64,000 nucleotides of DNA, taken from an uncultured Paracoccaceae bacterium. Lineage in GTDB: Bacteria; Pseudomonadota; Alphaproteobacteria; Rhodobacterales; Rhodobacteraceae. Positions 55,057 to 64,000 of this stretch are shown here, in pieces. The stretch lies in NCBI GenBank assembly GCA_947489705.1, contig CANLEQ010000021.1, forward strand, positions 1-64,000, in the 5' to 3' direction. The position numbers were made by a program, and so were the translations under genes. The notes under the pieces are model-generated. The model was not told where the DNA came from and ran no database searches. It saw only the letters and a list, made by a program, of their open reading frames with translations. How positions within the stretch are numbered: the first letter of the stretch is position 1; each line of letters begins with the position of its first letter.

Positions 55057-56631
55057 CTGGCAAAGACGACGTTCGCGGGACAGGACGGCACCTACGACCT
55101 CAAGCTGTCGGTCCTCGACGAGAAGGACGGCCAGGGCTTCGTGCAGGTCTATGTCAACGGAAAGCTCGTCTCGTCCACGAAGCTCGACGAGGATTCGGGG
55201 GATGATTGGGGCAAGGCGGGGACGTACCGCGTCATCACGATCGACGATATCGTTCTGGGCAAGGGCGACCTCATCACGATCAAGGGCATCGGCGCGTGCG
55301 GCGAGTTCGCCCGCATCGACAAGCTCGAGATCTGCAAGGATGCGGCACCGCTGCTCGGTGCGCTGGGCGATCTGGTGTTTCTCGACGCGGACCGGGACGG
55401 GCTGCAGGATGACGGCGAAACCGGGGTGGAGGGCATCACCGTCGAGCTGAAGGATGCGTCGGGCAACGTCGTCGCCACGACCACCACGGCCGCGGACGGG
55501 AGCTATCTCTTCACCGATCTGGTGGCGGGCGACTATTCGGTCGCCTTCGTCCTGCCCGAGCAATACGCGTTCACCACGCAGGATGCCGGCGCCGACGACG
55601 CCATCGATTCGGATGCCGATGCAACGACGGGAACGACCGGGATTGTCTCGCTCGCCGCGGGAGAGACGATTCTCACCCTTGATGCCGGCGTCATCCTCAG
55701 AAGCTTCGCCGACCTTCACGACGACACGGCCAGGGGCTGTGCGGACGAGGTGATATCGGTCGACGTCCTCGCCAACGATACCAGTTCGAATGGCGGCGCT
55801 CTCGCGATCCACGCGATCAACGGGATCGCGATCGAAGAAGGGCAGACGATCGCCATTGACGGCGTTGAGGTCACGCTCTCGAACGGCATTCTCGACTTCG
55901 ACGGGGAAACCGCGTTCGCCGATCTTGATATCGGGGCGCGACAATCCGTCGACTACGTCTATACCGTGAGGGAGCTTTCCGGCGCGACGTCCGACGCGAC
56001 CGTCTCGGTGACGTTCTGCGGCGATGCGAACACGCTGGCCTCGCTCTGCGAAAGTCTCCCGGAGGTCGTCGAGTACCGGATCGTCGACGAATACGCGAAC
56101 GGCACCACCGACGCCTTTTCCATCCGGATCGACAATAGCGGCGACGCGCGGCTCGACGGGCTGACCTTCGAGGCGGCCTATTGCGTCAGCGTCTTCGACG
56201 CGGCGACGGGCGGGGCGGATTTCGCGTCGGCGCCGGTATATTCGGCCAATCTCTACTGTGCGGATGCCGATCTGCTGCCCGACGACGTGCTGGCGGGGCA
56301 GATGGGGCTCAACGGACAGAGCGCCGAGGACAATCTCGACCTCATCAACTGGATCCTGAATCAGGATTTCGCCTCGCAGGGCTATACGGATGCCGAAGTT
56401 CAGGCTGCGATCTGGAACCTTACCGACAGCATCGACTTCATCCCGTCGCAATACGGCGATCTCGACGACGTTCGCGAAATCGTGGCGCTGGCCGAGGCCA
56501 ACGGCGAAGGGTTCGTCGCGGGCGACGGGGATCTGATGGGGCTGATCATCGATCCCGACCCGGTGAGCGCGGATAACGAGCAGCCGTTCATCGTGGCGAT
56601 CGCCTACGACCAGATCGATTGCCTCTGCTGA
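55057..56631 (+). CDS. SdrD B-like surface protein, 5' end missing
   Basis: About 525 recognisable residues. The start is lost: the only upstream ATG (54892) would add an arginine-rich, non-export sequence through the 54908 hairpin. The order is: a Ca-dependent-carbohydrate-binding-like module (FAGQDGTYDLKLSVLDEKDG, VQVYVNGKLVSSTKLDEDSG); an SdrD B-like repeat (LGDLVFLDADRDGLQDDGET, ADGSYLFTDLVAGDYSVAFV); a cadherin/VCBS-like part (VDVLANDTSSNGGALAIHAI); and a thioester-domain-like segment (EVQAAIWNLTDSIDFIPSQY). The acidic composition is typical of exported proteins. The C-terminus (DQIDCLC) has no sorting tail. Probably a disrupted relative of VPEID-CTERM-system proteins. Confidence 0.6.
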   Translation: MAKTTFAGQDGTYDLKLSVLDEKDGQGFVQVYVNGKLVSSTKLDEDSGDDWGKAGTYRVITIDDIVLGKGDLITIKGIGACGEFARIDKLEICKDAAPLLGALGDLVFLDADRDGLQDDGETGVEGITVELKDASGNVVATTTTAADGSYLFTDLVAGDYSVAFVLPEQYAFTTQDAGADDAIDSDADATTGTTGIVSLAAGETILTLDAGVILRSFADLHDDTARGCADEVISVDVLANDTSSNGGALAIHAINGIAIEEGQTIAIDGVEVTLSNGILDFDGETAFADLDIGARQSVDYVYTVRELSGATSDATVSVTFCGDANTLASLCESLPEVVEYRIVDEYANGTTDAFSIRIDNSGDARLDGLTFEAAYCVSVFDAATGGADFASAPVYSANLYCADADLLPDDVLAGQMGLNGQSAEDNLDLINWILNQDFASQGYTDAEVQAAIWNLTDSIDFIPSQYGDLDDVREIVALAEANGEGFVAGDGDLMGLIIDPDPVSADNEQPFIVAIAYDQIDCLC

Positions 56632-56741
56632 TCCCCGCCCGGCCCGTTCGCCGACGGGCCGGACGGGTGCCGGAACGATGCGCCGTGTCCATTCCCCGGA
56701 TCGGGGGGTGCGCATGCCCCCAGATCCCCTCAAGGAGATCC

Positions 56742-56939
56742 ATGATGATCAGATCCATTGCCGTCGCCATGACCGCGTTGGGCGCGACGGCGACCAGTGC
56801 ACTCGCGAATACGAACTGTGCCTATTCCGGTACCTGCGCCGCGGTTCCGGAAATCTCCGCGCTGGAAGGGACGGCCGCGATCGCGGCGGTCTTCGCCGTC
56901 GCGGCCCTGCTGTGGGAACGTCGCCGGCGCGCCGCCTGA
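56742..56939 (+). CDS. small VPEID-CTERM-type protein
   Basis: 65 residues, with AAGGAG just upstream. A signal peptide (MMIRSIAVAMTALGATATSA, cleavage near ALA-NT) leads to a very short mature part (NTNCAYSGTC) and then VPEISALEGTAAIAAVFAVA, a VPEID-type sorting motif, a hydrophobic helix and RRRR. Exosortase E should cut near VPEIS. With only about 13 residues between the two signals and two cysteines there, it may be a structural or modified peptide rather than an enzyme. The exosortase gene follows after 61 bases. Confidence 0.8.
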   Translation: MMIRSIAVAMTALGATATSALANTNCAYSGTCAAVPEISALEGTAAIAAVFAVAALLWERRRRAA

Positions 56940-57000
56940 CGCCCTCAAACCGACCGGCCGGGTCCCCCGATGGCCCGGCCGGCCCATCCGAGGAACAGCC

Positions 57001-58605
57001 ATGTCCATGCAGTCCGCCGGCGCCGGGCCGGCTTCTTCACGGCCGCGGAACCTGCTTCTGGCCTCGCTCGTCCTGACGGCCGGCCTGACGCTGACCAGCC
57101 TCGTCTTCGATGGAGTCTACCGCGAAACATGCGCGATCTCGGCCTCCTGGAAATTCTGCGCCTTCTCGGGCCAACTCGTCGCCCGGTCGCTGGCCGTGCT
57201 GCTCTTCGCGGGCCTTTATACCGCGGCGCTTCCGGACCGGGTGGCGCCGCTGCTCCGGGCCGGCGGTGCCGAGCCCTTGGGGAAGGCGGGCCTGATGATC
57301 ATGTGCGGCGTGCTGCTCGTCGCCGGTCCGGCGGTGCTGCACGGGCCCGACACGCGTCTGGTGGCGGTGACGTCGTGGGCGCTGGGTACGCTCATGCTGG
57401 CCTGCGCATTCCTCCGGTCGGTCGCACCCTGGTCGGCATGGGCCCGCGCCGCCGCCGGGGTGGGGCCGCTCTTCTGGATCCTCTGCGCCCTCGGCCTCGC
57501 CCTGCCCGAGCTCGGCGACATGCTCTTTCCGCTCTGGCACGTGGAGGCCTTCACGCAGGTCAGCTTTGCGGCGGTCCAGTCCGTCGCCGCGACGATCGGG
57601 CTCGTCCTCATGGCGTATCCCGAAACCTACGTCCTCCAGCATGGCGATTTCGGCATCCGGGTCGGACAAAGCTGTTCCGGGATCGAGGGCTTCGTCCTGA
57701 TCACCGTCTTTCTCATGGGCTATGCCACTCTCTTCCGTCGCCAGATCCTCGTCTCGCGCGTCATGTCGATCCTGCCGCTCGCCCTCGCGATCTCGTGGGG
57801 GCTCAACATCGTGCGCATCGTGGGGCTGATCTGGATCGGCGTGAACGTCTCGCCGACGCTCGCGGTCGAGGGCTTCCATTCGCATGCCGGCTGGCTGATG
57901 TTCACGCTGCTGTCGGTCGGCCTGATCGCCGCGATCCACTGGACGCCGTGGTTTCATCGCGATCGCACGGCGCCGGCGCATCGGCCTTTGCCGCCGCTGC
58001 GGCAGGACTGGAACGCAGCCAGGCTTCTGCCCTTTGCCGTCTTCATGTTCAGCGCGCTGGTCGCGTCGACCTTCTGGCAGGATCCCGCGCTCGCCTATCC
58101 TCTACGCGCGGTGGCGATGGGCCTCGTATTGTGGGCGTTCCGTGACCTGATCTTTTCACTGCCGTGGCGGGTCGATGCCGGGGCAGCGGCGGCCGGCATC
58201 GCGATCGGGGTCCTGTGGGTCGTGACCCATACGCCGTCCACTGCAGAGGCTGCGGGCCTCAACGCTCTCGGGCCGCTTGGCTTCGGAATATGGGTCGTCG
58301 CGCGCGTCCTCGGCACCACGCTCCTCGTGCCGGTGATCGAGGAATTGTTCTTCCGATCCTATCTGCTGGAACGCTTGGCTCCGAACCGGGGAGGCATCGC
58401 GTCATTCTTCGCCGTGATCGCCAGCACGGCCTGCTTCGCCGCACTTCACGACCGTTGGATGGCGGCGGCCTTGGCGGGGCTGGTTCTGGCCTGGCTGGTT
58501 CTCAGGAAAGGCGGACGCGTGACGGATGCGATACTGGCGCATATCGTTGCCAACGGCCTCATCGCGCTCTGGGCGCTCTCGCAGGGCGACTGGTCTGCAA
58601 TCTGA
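57001..58605 (+). CDS. xrtE: exosortase E fused to a CPBP-type protease (VPEID-CTERM system)
   Basis: 534 residues from ATG 57001. The N-terminal half (about 1-320, some eight helices) is an exosortase: catalytic Cys in IRVGQSCSGIEGFVLITVFL, Arg in LNIVRIVGLIWIGVN and His in EGFHSHAGW. The C-terminal half (about 335-534) is a CAAX-protease/bacteriocin-processing (CPBP) enzyme with EELFFRSYLLERLAP (EExxxR), FAALHDRW (FxxxH) and HIVANGLIALW (HxxxN). This fusion defines the exosortase E/VPEID-CTERM class. The adjacent 56742 gene is an obvious substrate. Role of the protease half is unknown. Confidence 0.93.
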   Translation: MSMQSAGAGPASSRPRNLLLASLVLTAGLTLTSLVFDGVYRETCAISASWKFCAFSGQLVARSLAVLLFAGLYTAALPDRVAPLLRAGGAEPLGKAGLMIMCGVLLVAGPAVLHGPDTRLVAVTSWALGTLMLACAFLRSVAPWSAWARAAAGVGPLFWILCALGLALPELGDMLFPLWHVEAFTQVSFAAVQSVAATIGLVLMAYPETYVLQHGDFGIRVGQSCSGIEGFVLITVFLMGYATLFRRQILVSRVMSILPLALAISWGLNIVRIVGLIWIGVNVSPTLAVEGFHSHAGWLMFTLLSVGLIAAIHWTPWFHRDRTAPAHRPLPPLRQDWNAARLLPFAVFMFSALVASTFWQDPALAYPLRAVAMGLVLWAFRDLIFSLPWRVDAGAAAAGIAIGVLWVVTHTPSTAEAAGLNALGPLGFGIWVVARVLGTTLLVPVIEELFFRSYLLERLAPNRGGIASFFAVIASTACFAALHDRWMAAALAGLVLAWLVLRKGGRVTDAILAHIVANGLIALWALSQGDWSAI

Positions 58606-59465
58606 CGCAGTCCGCAACGGAACGCGATTGCTATGGCGTGGTGCGTCCCGTTCGACCCTTCACGTGATGCCGAACACGTGGAGATCCTCCGCCGGGGCGG
58701 GGCGCCCGTTTGGCAAGCAACCGCTCATTCCTGCTCCGGCGGTGTTTTGACTTGCGGCTTGGCCCGTCGCCCGAAAAATATGGTCCGTAAAGAAAATAAG
58801 GTGCCCGCCAAAGCGGACACCTCACTTGTACGAAATGTATTTTTGTTCAATCCGCTGCCGAGCGCGATGTCGGTATTCCCACAGGCGCCCTCCGGTAATT
58901 GGAGGCGGAGCGAAGGAGCAGGTCGAGCGACAAGTCCGGTGCCTCGCTGACCTCAACAATTTGTCATATTTCCGGCGCAATTGCTCATGAAATTTCGTCA
59001 CGTCATCGAGTTTCTATCGATTAACACCCATAGGTTGTGATCTCATATCCGAATTCCACCGAGATGCTTTCTGGTGCAACTTCAGATTGTGGATTTCTGA
59101 CTTCAGACAATTTCTTTCTGTGCGGTTTGAGCGGCGTTCCAACTGGGAACTTCTCCAAGCGGAGCAGCGATTCTGTTCAATTGCATCAATCGAACAATCA
59201 ATCATGAAAATCATTCAATTCGGAAATCGAGAAAGACGTCTTCTCCCTGCATGGAACGAAAGACGCACCGCATTCTCTATTCGAATTCCCTGTATTTGCG
59301 CATAGTTGTTTTCTTTCTGCGCTCGAGGGTCACCTGGACGTTCTCCGTCGGCGCGTTTGAGCCGTCTCATACCTACGATCGCGCTATTCCGCAGCCACGG
59401 TACGTCCCGGTGGACTTCGCTGTACGATGCTCTGGATAGGCGGGGGGGGGCGTGGAAAACGCATT
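58606..59465. other. AT-richer region with no convincing gene
   Basis: Open frames here are short and have poor composition. A hairpin AGGTGCCCGC-CAAA-GCGGACACCT (58799-58822, one mismatch) has a T-rich tail on the minus strand (TTATTTTCTTTAC), so it could end a leftward transcript. From about 58960 to 59300 the DNA is markedly richer in A+T than the flanks, with small inverted repeats such as GTTCC-AACTG-GGAAC. It may be a remnant of inserted DNA or hold an RNA gene. Confidence 0.4.
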
Positions 59466-59491
59466 GGGGCCGGTCAGCTTCGACCGGCCCC
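59466..59491 (-). terminator. terminator of the pet operon
   Basis: GGGGCCGGTC and GACCGGCCCC pair perfectly around 6 bases, 19 bases past the petC stop; on the minus strand AATGCGTTTTCC follows. Confidence 0.65.
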
Positions 59492-59509
59492 GAAATGGCA
59501 TCGCGGCGA

Positions 59510-60325
59510 TCAGCGGGGCGCCGGCGTGTCCTTGAGCTTGCGCTTGTGCGGCGCCCAGATGCGCTTGTTGGTCAGGTAGAGAAGCACGGCGAGTACGCCC
59601 AGCATCAGCACGCCGGTAAAGCCCGCCTGCTTGCGTGCGCCGAGCTTGGGTTCGGCCGTCCACATCAGGAACGCCGCCACATCCTTCGCGGTCGATTCGA
59701 GATCGGTGGGGCTGCCGTCCTGGAAGCTGACATCGTCGCCGTAGAGCGGCGGGGCCATGGCGATCCAGCCGCTCGGAAAGGCCGTGTTCTCGTAGAGCAC
59801 CGCACCCGCTTCCTCGCGCTGCTCGCCGGTATAGCCGGTCAGCACCGACGCGATGTATTCCGGGCCGCCCATCCCCTTGAGGAACTGATTGATCCCGAGG
59901 CCGTAGGGCCCGTGGAAACCGGCGCGGGCCTTGGCCATGAGGCTCAGATCGGGGGCGTTCGACAGCGAGGATTCGGGAAAGTGGTCGGTCGGAGTCGCTG
60001 GGCGGAAATCGCCTTCGCCATCCAACAGCGTCTCGTCGAAGACTTCGTAGAAATCCGCATAGGCGCGCACCTGCGGCTCGGGGAGTTCGGGCCCGCCCTC
60101 GTATCCGAGGGAGCGGTACGCGACATACCGCAGGCCGTGGCACGCCGAGCAGACTTCGGTGAAGACCTGCAGACCGCGCTGCAGCTGCATCTGGTCGTAG
60201 CTGCCGAAGGGCCCTTCGAACGAGAAGTCGAAATCGACGACGTGACTCTCTTCCTCGGCGGCGAGCGCAGGGCCGGTCGCCAGTCCGCAGACGAGCAGGG
60301 CGCCGAGGGCGAGTTTCTTAAGCAT
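59510..60325 (-). CDS. petC: cytochrome c1 of the bc1 complex
   Basis: 271 residues. A cleaved signal peptide ([26 protein letters not shown]) precedes the haem site [20 protein letters not shown] (CxxCH). The probable axial Met is in [13 protein letters not shown]-terminal membrane anchor ([20 protein letters not shown]) holds it in the membrane. Transfers electrons from the Rieske protein to soluble or membrane cytochrome c in respiration and cyclic photosynthetic flow. Last gene of petA-petB-petC. Confidence 0.97.
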   Translation of the reverse strand: MLKKLALGALLVCGLATGPALAAEEESHVVDFDFSFEGPFGSYDQMQLQRGLQVFTEVCSACHGLRYVAYRSLGYEGGPELPEPQVRAYADFYEVFDETLLDGEGDFRPATPTDHFPESSLSNAPDLSLMAKARAGFHGPYGLGINQFLKGMGGPEYIASVLTGYTGEQREEAGAVLYENTAFPSGWIAMAPPLYGDDVSFQDGSPTDLESTAKDVAAFLMWTAEPKLGARKQAGFTGVLMLGVLAVLLYLTNKRIWAPHKRKLKDTPAPR

Positions 60326-60337
60326 CTTGTTCCTTTC

Positions 60338-61681
60338 TCACTCGGCCGGGTTCACGACGGTCGTGGTGCCACCGGTATTCGGGGCGTAGTGGGTGGCGTA
60401 ATCCTCTTCGATCGTGCCCGGCTGCGGCAGCGGCTTCTCGAAGACCCCCAGAAGCGGCAGGACCACGAGGAAGTACCCGAACCAATAGGCCGACGCGATG
60501 AGCGAGATCGTGGCATAGGGCTCTTCCGCGGGCATGGCGCCGACCCACATCAGGACGAAGAAATCCACGACGAGCAGCGCGAACCACCACTTGAACATCG
60601 GGCGGTAGCGCCCCGACCGCACGCTCGACGTGTCGAGCCAGGGCGCGAGCGCCATCACGATGATCGCGCCGAACATCGCCAGCACGCCGAAGAACTTGGC
60701 GTCGACGATGCCGCCCGTGACGAAGCTCGCGATCTGCACGACCCAGACGTCGCCGGTGAAGGCCCGCAGGATCGCGTAGAACGGCAGGAAGTACCATTCG
60801 GGAACGATATGCGCCGGCGTCGAGAGCGAGTTCGCCTCGATGTAGTTGTCGGGGTGCCCGAGATAGTTGGGCATGAAGCCGACGATGGCGAAGAACACGA
60901 CCAGGATCACCGCCAGCGCGAAGAGATCCTTGATCACGAAATAGGGCCAGAAGGGCAGGGTGTCCTTGCGGGCGTCCTCCTTCGACGTCCGGCGCACCTC
61001 GACCCCGGTGGGGTTGTTGTTGCCCGTGGTGTGGAAGGCCCAGATATGGACCATCGTCAGCCCGGCGAGGATCATCGGCATCAGGTAATGCAGCGAGAAG
61101 AAGCGCGTCAGGGTATAGCCGCCGACCGCCGGACCGCCCAGCAGCCACGTCTGGAGCGGTTCGCCCACGAACGGGATCGCGCCGAAGAGGCCGGTGATGA
61201 CCGTTGCACCCCAGAACGACATCTGACCCCAGGGCAGGACGTAGCCCATGAAGGCGGTGCCCATCATCAGCAGGTACATCAGGATGCCGATGATCCAGGT
61301 GACTTCCCGCGGTTCCTTATAGGAGCCGTAATAGAGGTTGCGGAAGATATGCGCGTAGACCGCCACGAAGAACAGCGACGCGCCGTTCGCGTGCATGTAG
61401 CGCAGCATGAATCCACCGTTCACGTCGCGCATGATGTGCTCGACCGAGGCGAAGGCCTGTTCGGTCGAGGGGATGTAATGCATGACCAGAACGACGCCCG
61501 TCACGATCTGCAGGACCAGCGTGAAGGTCAGGACGATGCCCCAGATCCACATCCAGTTGAGGTTCTTGGGCGTCGGGATCATGATCGTGTCGTAGAGCAG
61601 GCCTACGACGGGAAGGCGCTTGTGGAGCCAGCGCTCGCCACCCGATTTGGGCGTGTAGTGATCGTGGGGAATTCCGGCCAT
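60338..61681 (-). CDS. petB: cytochrome b of the bc1 complex
   Basis: 447 residues, full-length bacterial cytochrome b with eight transmembrane helices. [20 protein letters not shown] and [20 protein letters not shown] carry the haem bL/bH histidines. The quinol-oxidation site PEWY motif is in [40 protein letters not shown] is also diagnostic. Lies 12 bases after petA and before petC. Confidence 0.98.
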   Translation of the reverse strand: MAGIPHDHYTPKSGGERWLHKRLPVVGLLYDTIMIPTPKNLNWMWIWGIVLTFTLVLQIVTGVVLVMHYIPSTEQAFASVEHIMRDVNGGFMLRYMHANGASLFFVAVYAHIFRNLYYGSYKEPREVTWIIGILMYLLMMGTAFMGYVLPWGQMSFWGATVITGLFGAIPFVGEPLQTWLLGGPAVGGYTLTRFFSLHYLMPMILAGLTMVHIWAFHTTGNNNPTGVEVRRTSKEDARKDTLPFWPYFVIKDLFALAVILVVFFAIVGFMPNYLGHPDNYIEANSLSTPAHIVPEWYFLPFYAILRAFTGDVWVVQIASFVTGGIVDAKFFGVLAMFGAIIVMALAPWLDTSSVRSGRYRPMFKWWFALLVVDFFVLMWVGAMPAEEPYATISLIASAYWFGYFLVVLPLLGVFEKPLPQPGTIEEDYATHYAPNTGGTTTVVNPAE

Positions 61682-61693
61682 GATGAAAGCTCC

Positions 61694-62269
61694 TTATCCC
61701 AGAACGATGGTGGATTCGTCGGCGAACTCGGCCACCGGAATGGGCAGGTTCTCCGGCGCGGGGCCGCGGCGGATGCGGCCGGCAGTGTCGTAATGGCTGC
61801 CGTGACACGGGCAGAACCACCCGTCGAAATCACCCGCATTGCCCAGGGGAACGCAGCCCAGATGCGTGCAGACGCCCATCATCACCAGCCATTCCTCCGA
61901 CCCTTCCGCGCCGGGGGCTGCCAGCGCCCGGTTCGGGTCGGTCGCGGGCGCCTCGCCGTCGATATTGGCGTTGCGCGCCAGCGGATCGGGCAGAGTGCTC
62001 ACGTCGACGGCATTCGCCTCCTCGATCTCCTCCGCCGTGCGGCGGCGGATGAAGACGGGCTTGCCGAGCCATTGCACGGTCAGCTGCGTGCCGGGCTGGA
62101 CGCCGCCGACATCGACGCGGATCGACGACAGCGCCTGCACGTCGGCGGTCGGGTTCATCTGGTTGACCAGCGGCCAGACGGCGGCGCCGGCGACCACGGT
62201 GCCCGCACCGGCGGTGGCGTAGAAGAGAAAATCGCGGCGTGTGCCGGTGGGATCATCTGCATGGGACAC
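61694..62269 (-). CDS. petA: Rieske iron-sulfur subunit of the bc1 complex
   Basis: 191 residues. An uncleaved Tat-type anchor ([20 protein letters not shown]) is followed by the flexible hinge and the [2Fe-2S] domain. Cluster ligands are in [20 protein letters not shown] (C-x-H) and [20 protein letters not shown] (C-x-x-H). First gene of the operon; about 165 bases to the left-facing GST gene can hold its promoter. Confidence 0.98.
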   Translation of the reverse strand: MSHADDPTGTRRDFLFYATAGAGTVVAGAAVWPLVNQMNPTADVQALSSIRVDVGGVQPGTQLTVQWLGKPVFIRRRTAEEIEEANAVDVSTLPDPLARNANIDGEAPATDPNRALAAPGAEGSEEWLVMMGVCTHLGCVPLGNAGDFDGWFCPCHGSHYDTAGRIRRGPAPENLPIPVAEFADESTIVLG

Positions 62270-62434
62270 GGGGATCGTTCTCCTGTCTGTCAGCTGCCCG
62301 GACGGTAGAGGGGTCGGGCGATTCGCGCAAAGCCGGTCGGGGCCCGGCCGCTTTCGGCGGTGTCTAGCGCCTCGACGCTGACGGGTCCAGCGGACAAAGC
62401 GGCGCAGACCGGGCCAATGTGGCCCGTTTGCACG

Positions 62435-63037
62435 TCATTTCGGGACCGTGGCCTCCATCGCGCGGCGCTGTGCGAACCGTTCGAACCAAGCGGCCAGCGG
62501 CGCGCGTCCGGTGCGCCAGTCGCGGCTGCCATGACGGAAGTCGAGATAGCCGAGCGCGCAGGCCACCGTGATCTGGCCCATGTCGAGCCGGCCCGAAAGA
62601 TGGCTCATCCAGCGATCGCCGAGCGCGTCGAGGGCGCGCAGCACCTTGGTCCATTGCGCCTCCACCCAAGGGTCGTAGCGCAGCTCCTCCGGCCGCACGC
62701 GCCCCTCGTAGACCATCAGTACCGCGGCATCGAGGATGCCGTCGCCGAGCGCCTCGAGCGTCAGGGTTTCCCAGAGCCGCGGCTCGGGGTAGAGGCCCGC
62801 GCCGAAACGGGCATCGAGATAGCGCGTGATGACGCGGCTGTCGAAGATCGCGGGCCCGTCGGGCCGGGTGAGCGTCGGGATCTTGCCCAGCGGCGCGAGG
62901 GAGGCGTGGCCTCCGTCGGGCGCGAGCGGGGTGATCGACACGGGCCTGATTGCGACGGCGTCGATCTGACCGGCCTCGTGGAGAAGCACCATGACCTTGC
63001 GGACGAACGGCGAGGCGGGGCTGTAATAGAGTTCCAT
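62435..63037 (-). CDS. glutathione S-transferase family protein
   Basis: 200 residues. The N-terminal thioredoxin-like domain starts MELYYSPASPFVRKVMVLLH (Ser-rich active-site turn), with the cis-Pro and glutathione-binding region in GKIPTLTRPDGPAIFDSRVI (the E/D-S motif as FDSR). The C-terminal helical domain ends WFERFAQRRAMEATVPK. Substrate unknown. Same strand as the pet genes and mtaB, but with its own gaps. Confidence 0.92.
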   Translation of the reverse strand: MELYYSPASPFVRKVMVLLHEAGQIDAVAIRPVSITPLAPDGGHASLAPLGKIPTLTRPDGPAIFDSRVITRYLDARFGAGLYPEPRLWETLTLEALGDGILDAAVLMVYEGRVRPEELRYDPWVEAQWTKVLRALDALGDRWMSHLSGRLDMGQITVACALGYLDFRHGSRDWRTGRAPLAAWFERFAQRRAMEATVPK

Positions 63038-63107
63038 GGGTCATCCTTCGCGGGCGTGAATGACGCCACTCTAGCGCGGCCCGCCCCCGGCGAAAGGCCC
63101 GATCGAC

Positions 63108-64000
63108 CTAGGCCGCCACCAGATGCGTATCCTCGTGGCCCGCGATCCGGCAGGCGACGATGCGCCCCTCGGGCTGGTCGCGATCGAACCGCACCTCCGC
63201 GAACTGGGCCGTCCGCCCCATCCGGGGGCTCTCCATCAGGACCGAATGCGCCCGCCCGGTCTGGGCCGCGAGATGGCGCTCGACCGCCTGGCTTCCGACG
63301 GCGCGAAGCCGCGCGGCCCGCTCCTTGATGACGGCGCCGTGCACGGGCGGCATCCTCGCCGCCGGAGTTCCCTGGCGCGCGGAATAGGGAAAGACATGCA
63401 GCCATGTCAGGTCGCATTCCTCCACCAGCCGCAGGCTGTCGGTGAAATGCGCCTCGGTCTCGGTCGGGAATCCGGCGATGACGTCGGCGCCGAACGTCAT
63501 GTCCGGCCGCAGCCTGCGCGCCTCGCGGCAGAAGGCGATGGCGTCGCCGCGCAGATGGCGGCGCTTCATCCGCTTGAGGATCATGTCCGCGCCATGCTGC
63601 AACGACAGGTGCAGATGCGGCATCAGCCGTTCCTCGTCGGCGATGGCGGCCATCAGGGCGGGGTCGGCCTCGATCGAATCGATCGAGCTGATCCTGAGCC
63701 GCGCCAGCCCCGGCACCAGCTTGAGAACCCGCCGCACCAGATCCCCGAGCCGCGGCGTACCCGGCAGATCCGCGCCCCAGGAGGTGAGGTCGACGCCGGT
63801 CAGGACCACTTCGGCATAGCCGCGATCCACGAGCCGCGCGATCTGGTCGACCACCACGCCCGCGGGAACGGAGCGCGAATTGCCGCGGCCGAACGGGATG
63901 ATGCAGAAGGTGCAGCGGTGGTCGCAGCCGTTCTGCACCTGCACGTAGGCCCGGCTGCGGGTACCGAACCCGTCGATCAGGTGCCCGGCCGTTTCCGTTA
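63108..64000 (-). CDS. mtaB: tRNA methylthiotransferase MtaB, truncated by the window edge
   Basis: About 297 C-terminal residues; the frame stays open to 64000, so the N-terminal part is outside. It adds a 2-methylthio group to t6A37 of tRNAs. The radical-SAM cluster motif is VQNGCDHRCTFCIIPFGRGN (CxxxCxxC); LTGVDLTSWGADLPG and LSLQHGADMILKRMKRRHLR are typical of the methylthiotransferase family. The start in the visible piece (GTG 63944) is internal and not the true start. Confidence 0.9.
   Translation of the reverse strand, partial: TETAGHLIDGFGTRSRAYVQVQNGCDHRCTFCIIPFGRGNSRSVPAGVVVDQIARLVDRGYAEVVLTGVDLTSWGADLPGTPRLGDLVRRVLKLVPGLARLRISSIDSIEADPALMAAIADEERLMPHLHLSLQHGADMILKRMKRRHLRGDAIAFCREARRLRPDMTFGADVIAGFPTETEAHFTDSLRLVEECDLTWLHVFPYSARQGTPAARMPPVHGAVIKERAARLRAVGSQAVERHLAAQTGRAHSVLMESPRMGRTAQFAEVRFDRDQPEGRIVACRIAGHEDTHLVAA

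Noticed and set aside
59014-59305. Two small overlapping open frames (66 and 72 residues) in the AT-rich gap
   Set aside because: No ribosome-binding site of note, no domain, and opposite-strand overlap; not supported as genes.
59306-62308. 1000-residue open frame on the plus strand
   Set aside because: It is antisense to petC, petB and petA, which are unmistakable; GC-rich codon use leaves the opposite strand open.
1-64000. CRISPR array
   Set aside because: No regularly spaced short repeats were seen anywhere in the window.

Overview
The window is high-GC DNA from an anoxygenic phototroph of the Rhodobacteraceae (Alphaproteobacteria). Three things support this. A large piece of a photosynthesis gene cluster has the Rhodobacter-type order crtD/crtC facing crtE-crtF-bchCXYZ-pufQBALM plus a PufX-like gene. 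Operators of the PpsR/CrtJ type (TGT-N12-ACA) sit where they are known in Rhodobacter. The window also carries a petABC (cytochrome bc1) operon. Genus cannot be fixed from what I can see.

Layout. (1) About 1-11,080 is an accessory island of visibly lower GC. It has small regulators, two small membrane proteins, a tyrosine integrase and two very large, overlapping, co-directional genes that each fuse a nuclease-like N-terminus to a P-loop NTPase (PD-(D/E)xK-STAND and HNH-NACHT). The island stops at the 3' end of a tRNA-Pro gene, a classic integration site. The HNH-NACHT gene is broken by a one-base frameshift near 4706. The pair looks like an anti-mobile-element defence operon and is the best candidate for an undescribed system. 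(2) 11,175-18,384: a DMT transporter, a DUF421 protein, and leucine synthesis (leuB, leuD, leuC), with a secreted nuclease/phosphatase-fold protein and a VPLPA-CTERM von Willebrand A protein placed between the leu genes. (3) 18,649-20,863: MscS channel, a DUF1992 protein and TspO. (4) 20,860-33,530: carotenoid (crtC, D, E, F), bacteriochlorophyll (bchC, X, Y, Z) and reaction-centre/LH1 genes (pufQ, B, A, L, M, pufX-like). (5) 33,542-34,951: two exported peptidoglycan enzymes. (6) 35,068-38,956: idi-bchP-pucC-like-bchG, making the phytyl tail and attaching it to bacteriochlorophyllide, behind its own PpsR-type site. (7) 39,077-54,822: housekeeping genes (DUF2252, pncB, sensor kinase, arfB, VUT transporter, mepA, MFS, thioesterase, yggT, recQ, yaaA, response regulator, lytic transglycosylase, aroC). 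(8) 54,959-58,605: a damaged surface-protein locus followed by a VPEID-CTERM small protein and an exosortase E/CPBP-protease fusion. (9) 58,606-59,465: AT-richer DNA without a convincing gene. (10) 59,510-64,000: petC-petB-petA, a glutathione S-transferase and the start-less part of mtaB running off the right edge.

How the genes cooperate. CrtE supplies geranylgeranyl diphosphate both to carotenoids (finished by CrtC, D, F) and, after BchP reduction, to the BchG-attached tail of bacteriochlorophyll a; Idi balances the C5 precursors. BchX/Y/Z and BchC convert chlorin to bacteriochlorin. PufQBALM(X) build the RC-LH1 core, whose quinol output is re-oxidised by the bc1 complex encoded at the right end. 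crtA, crtB, crtI, bchFNBHLM, bchIDO, puhA, ppsR and pufC are not in this window.
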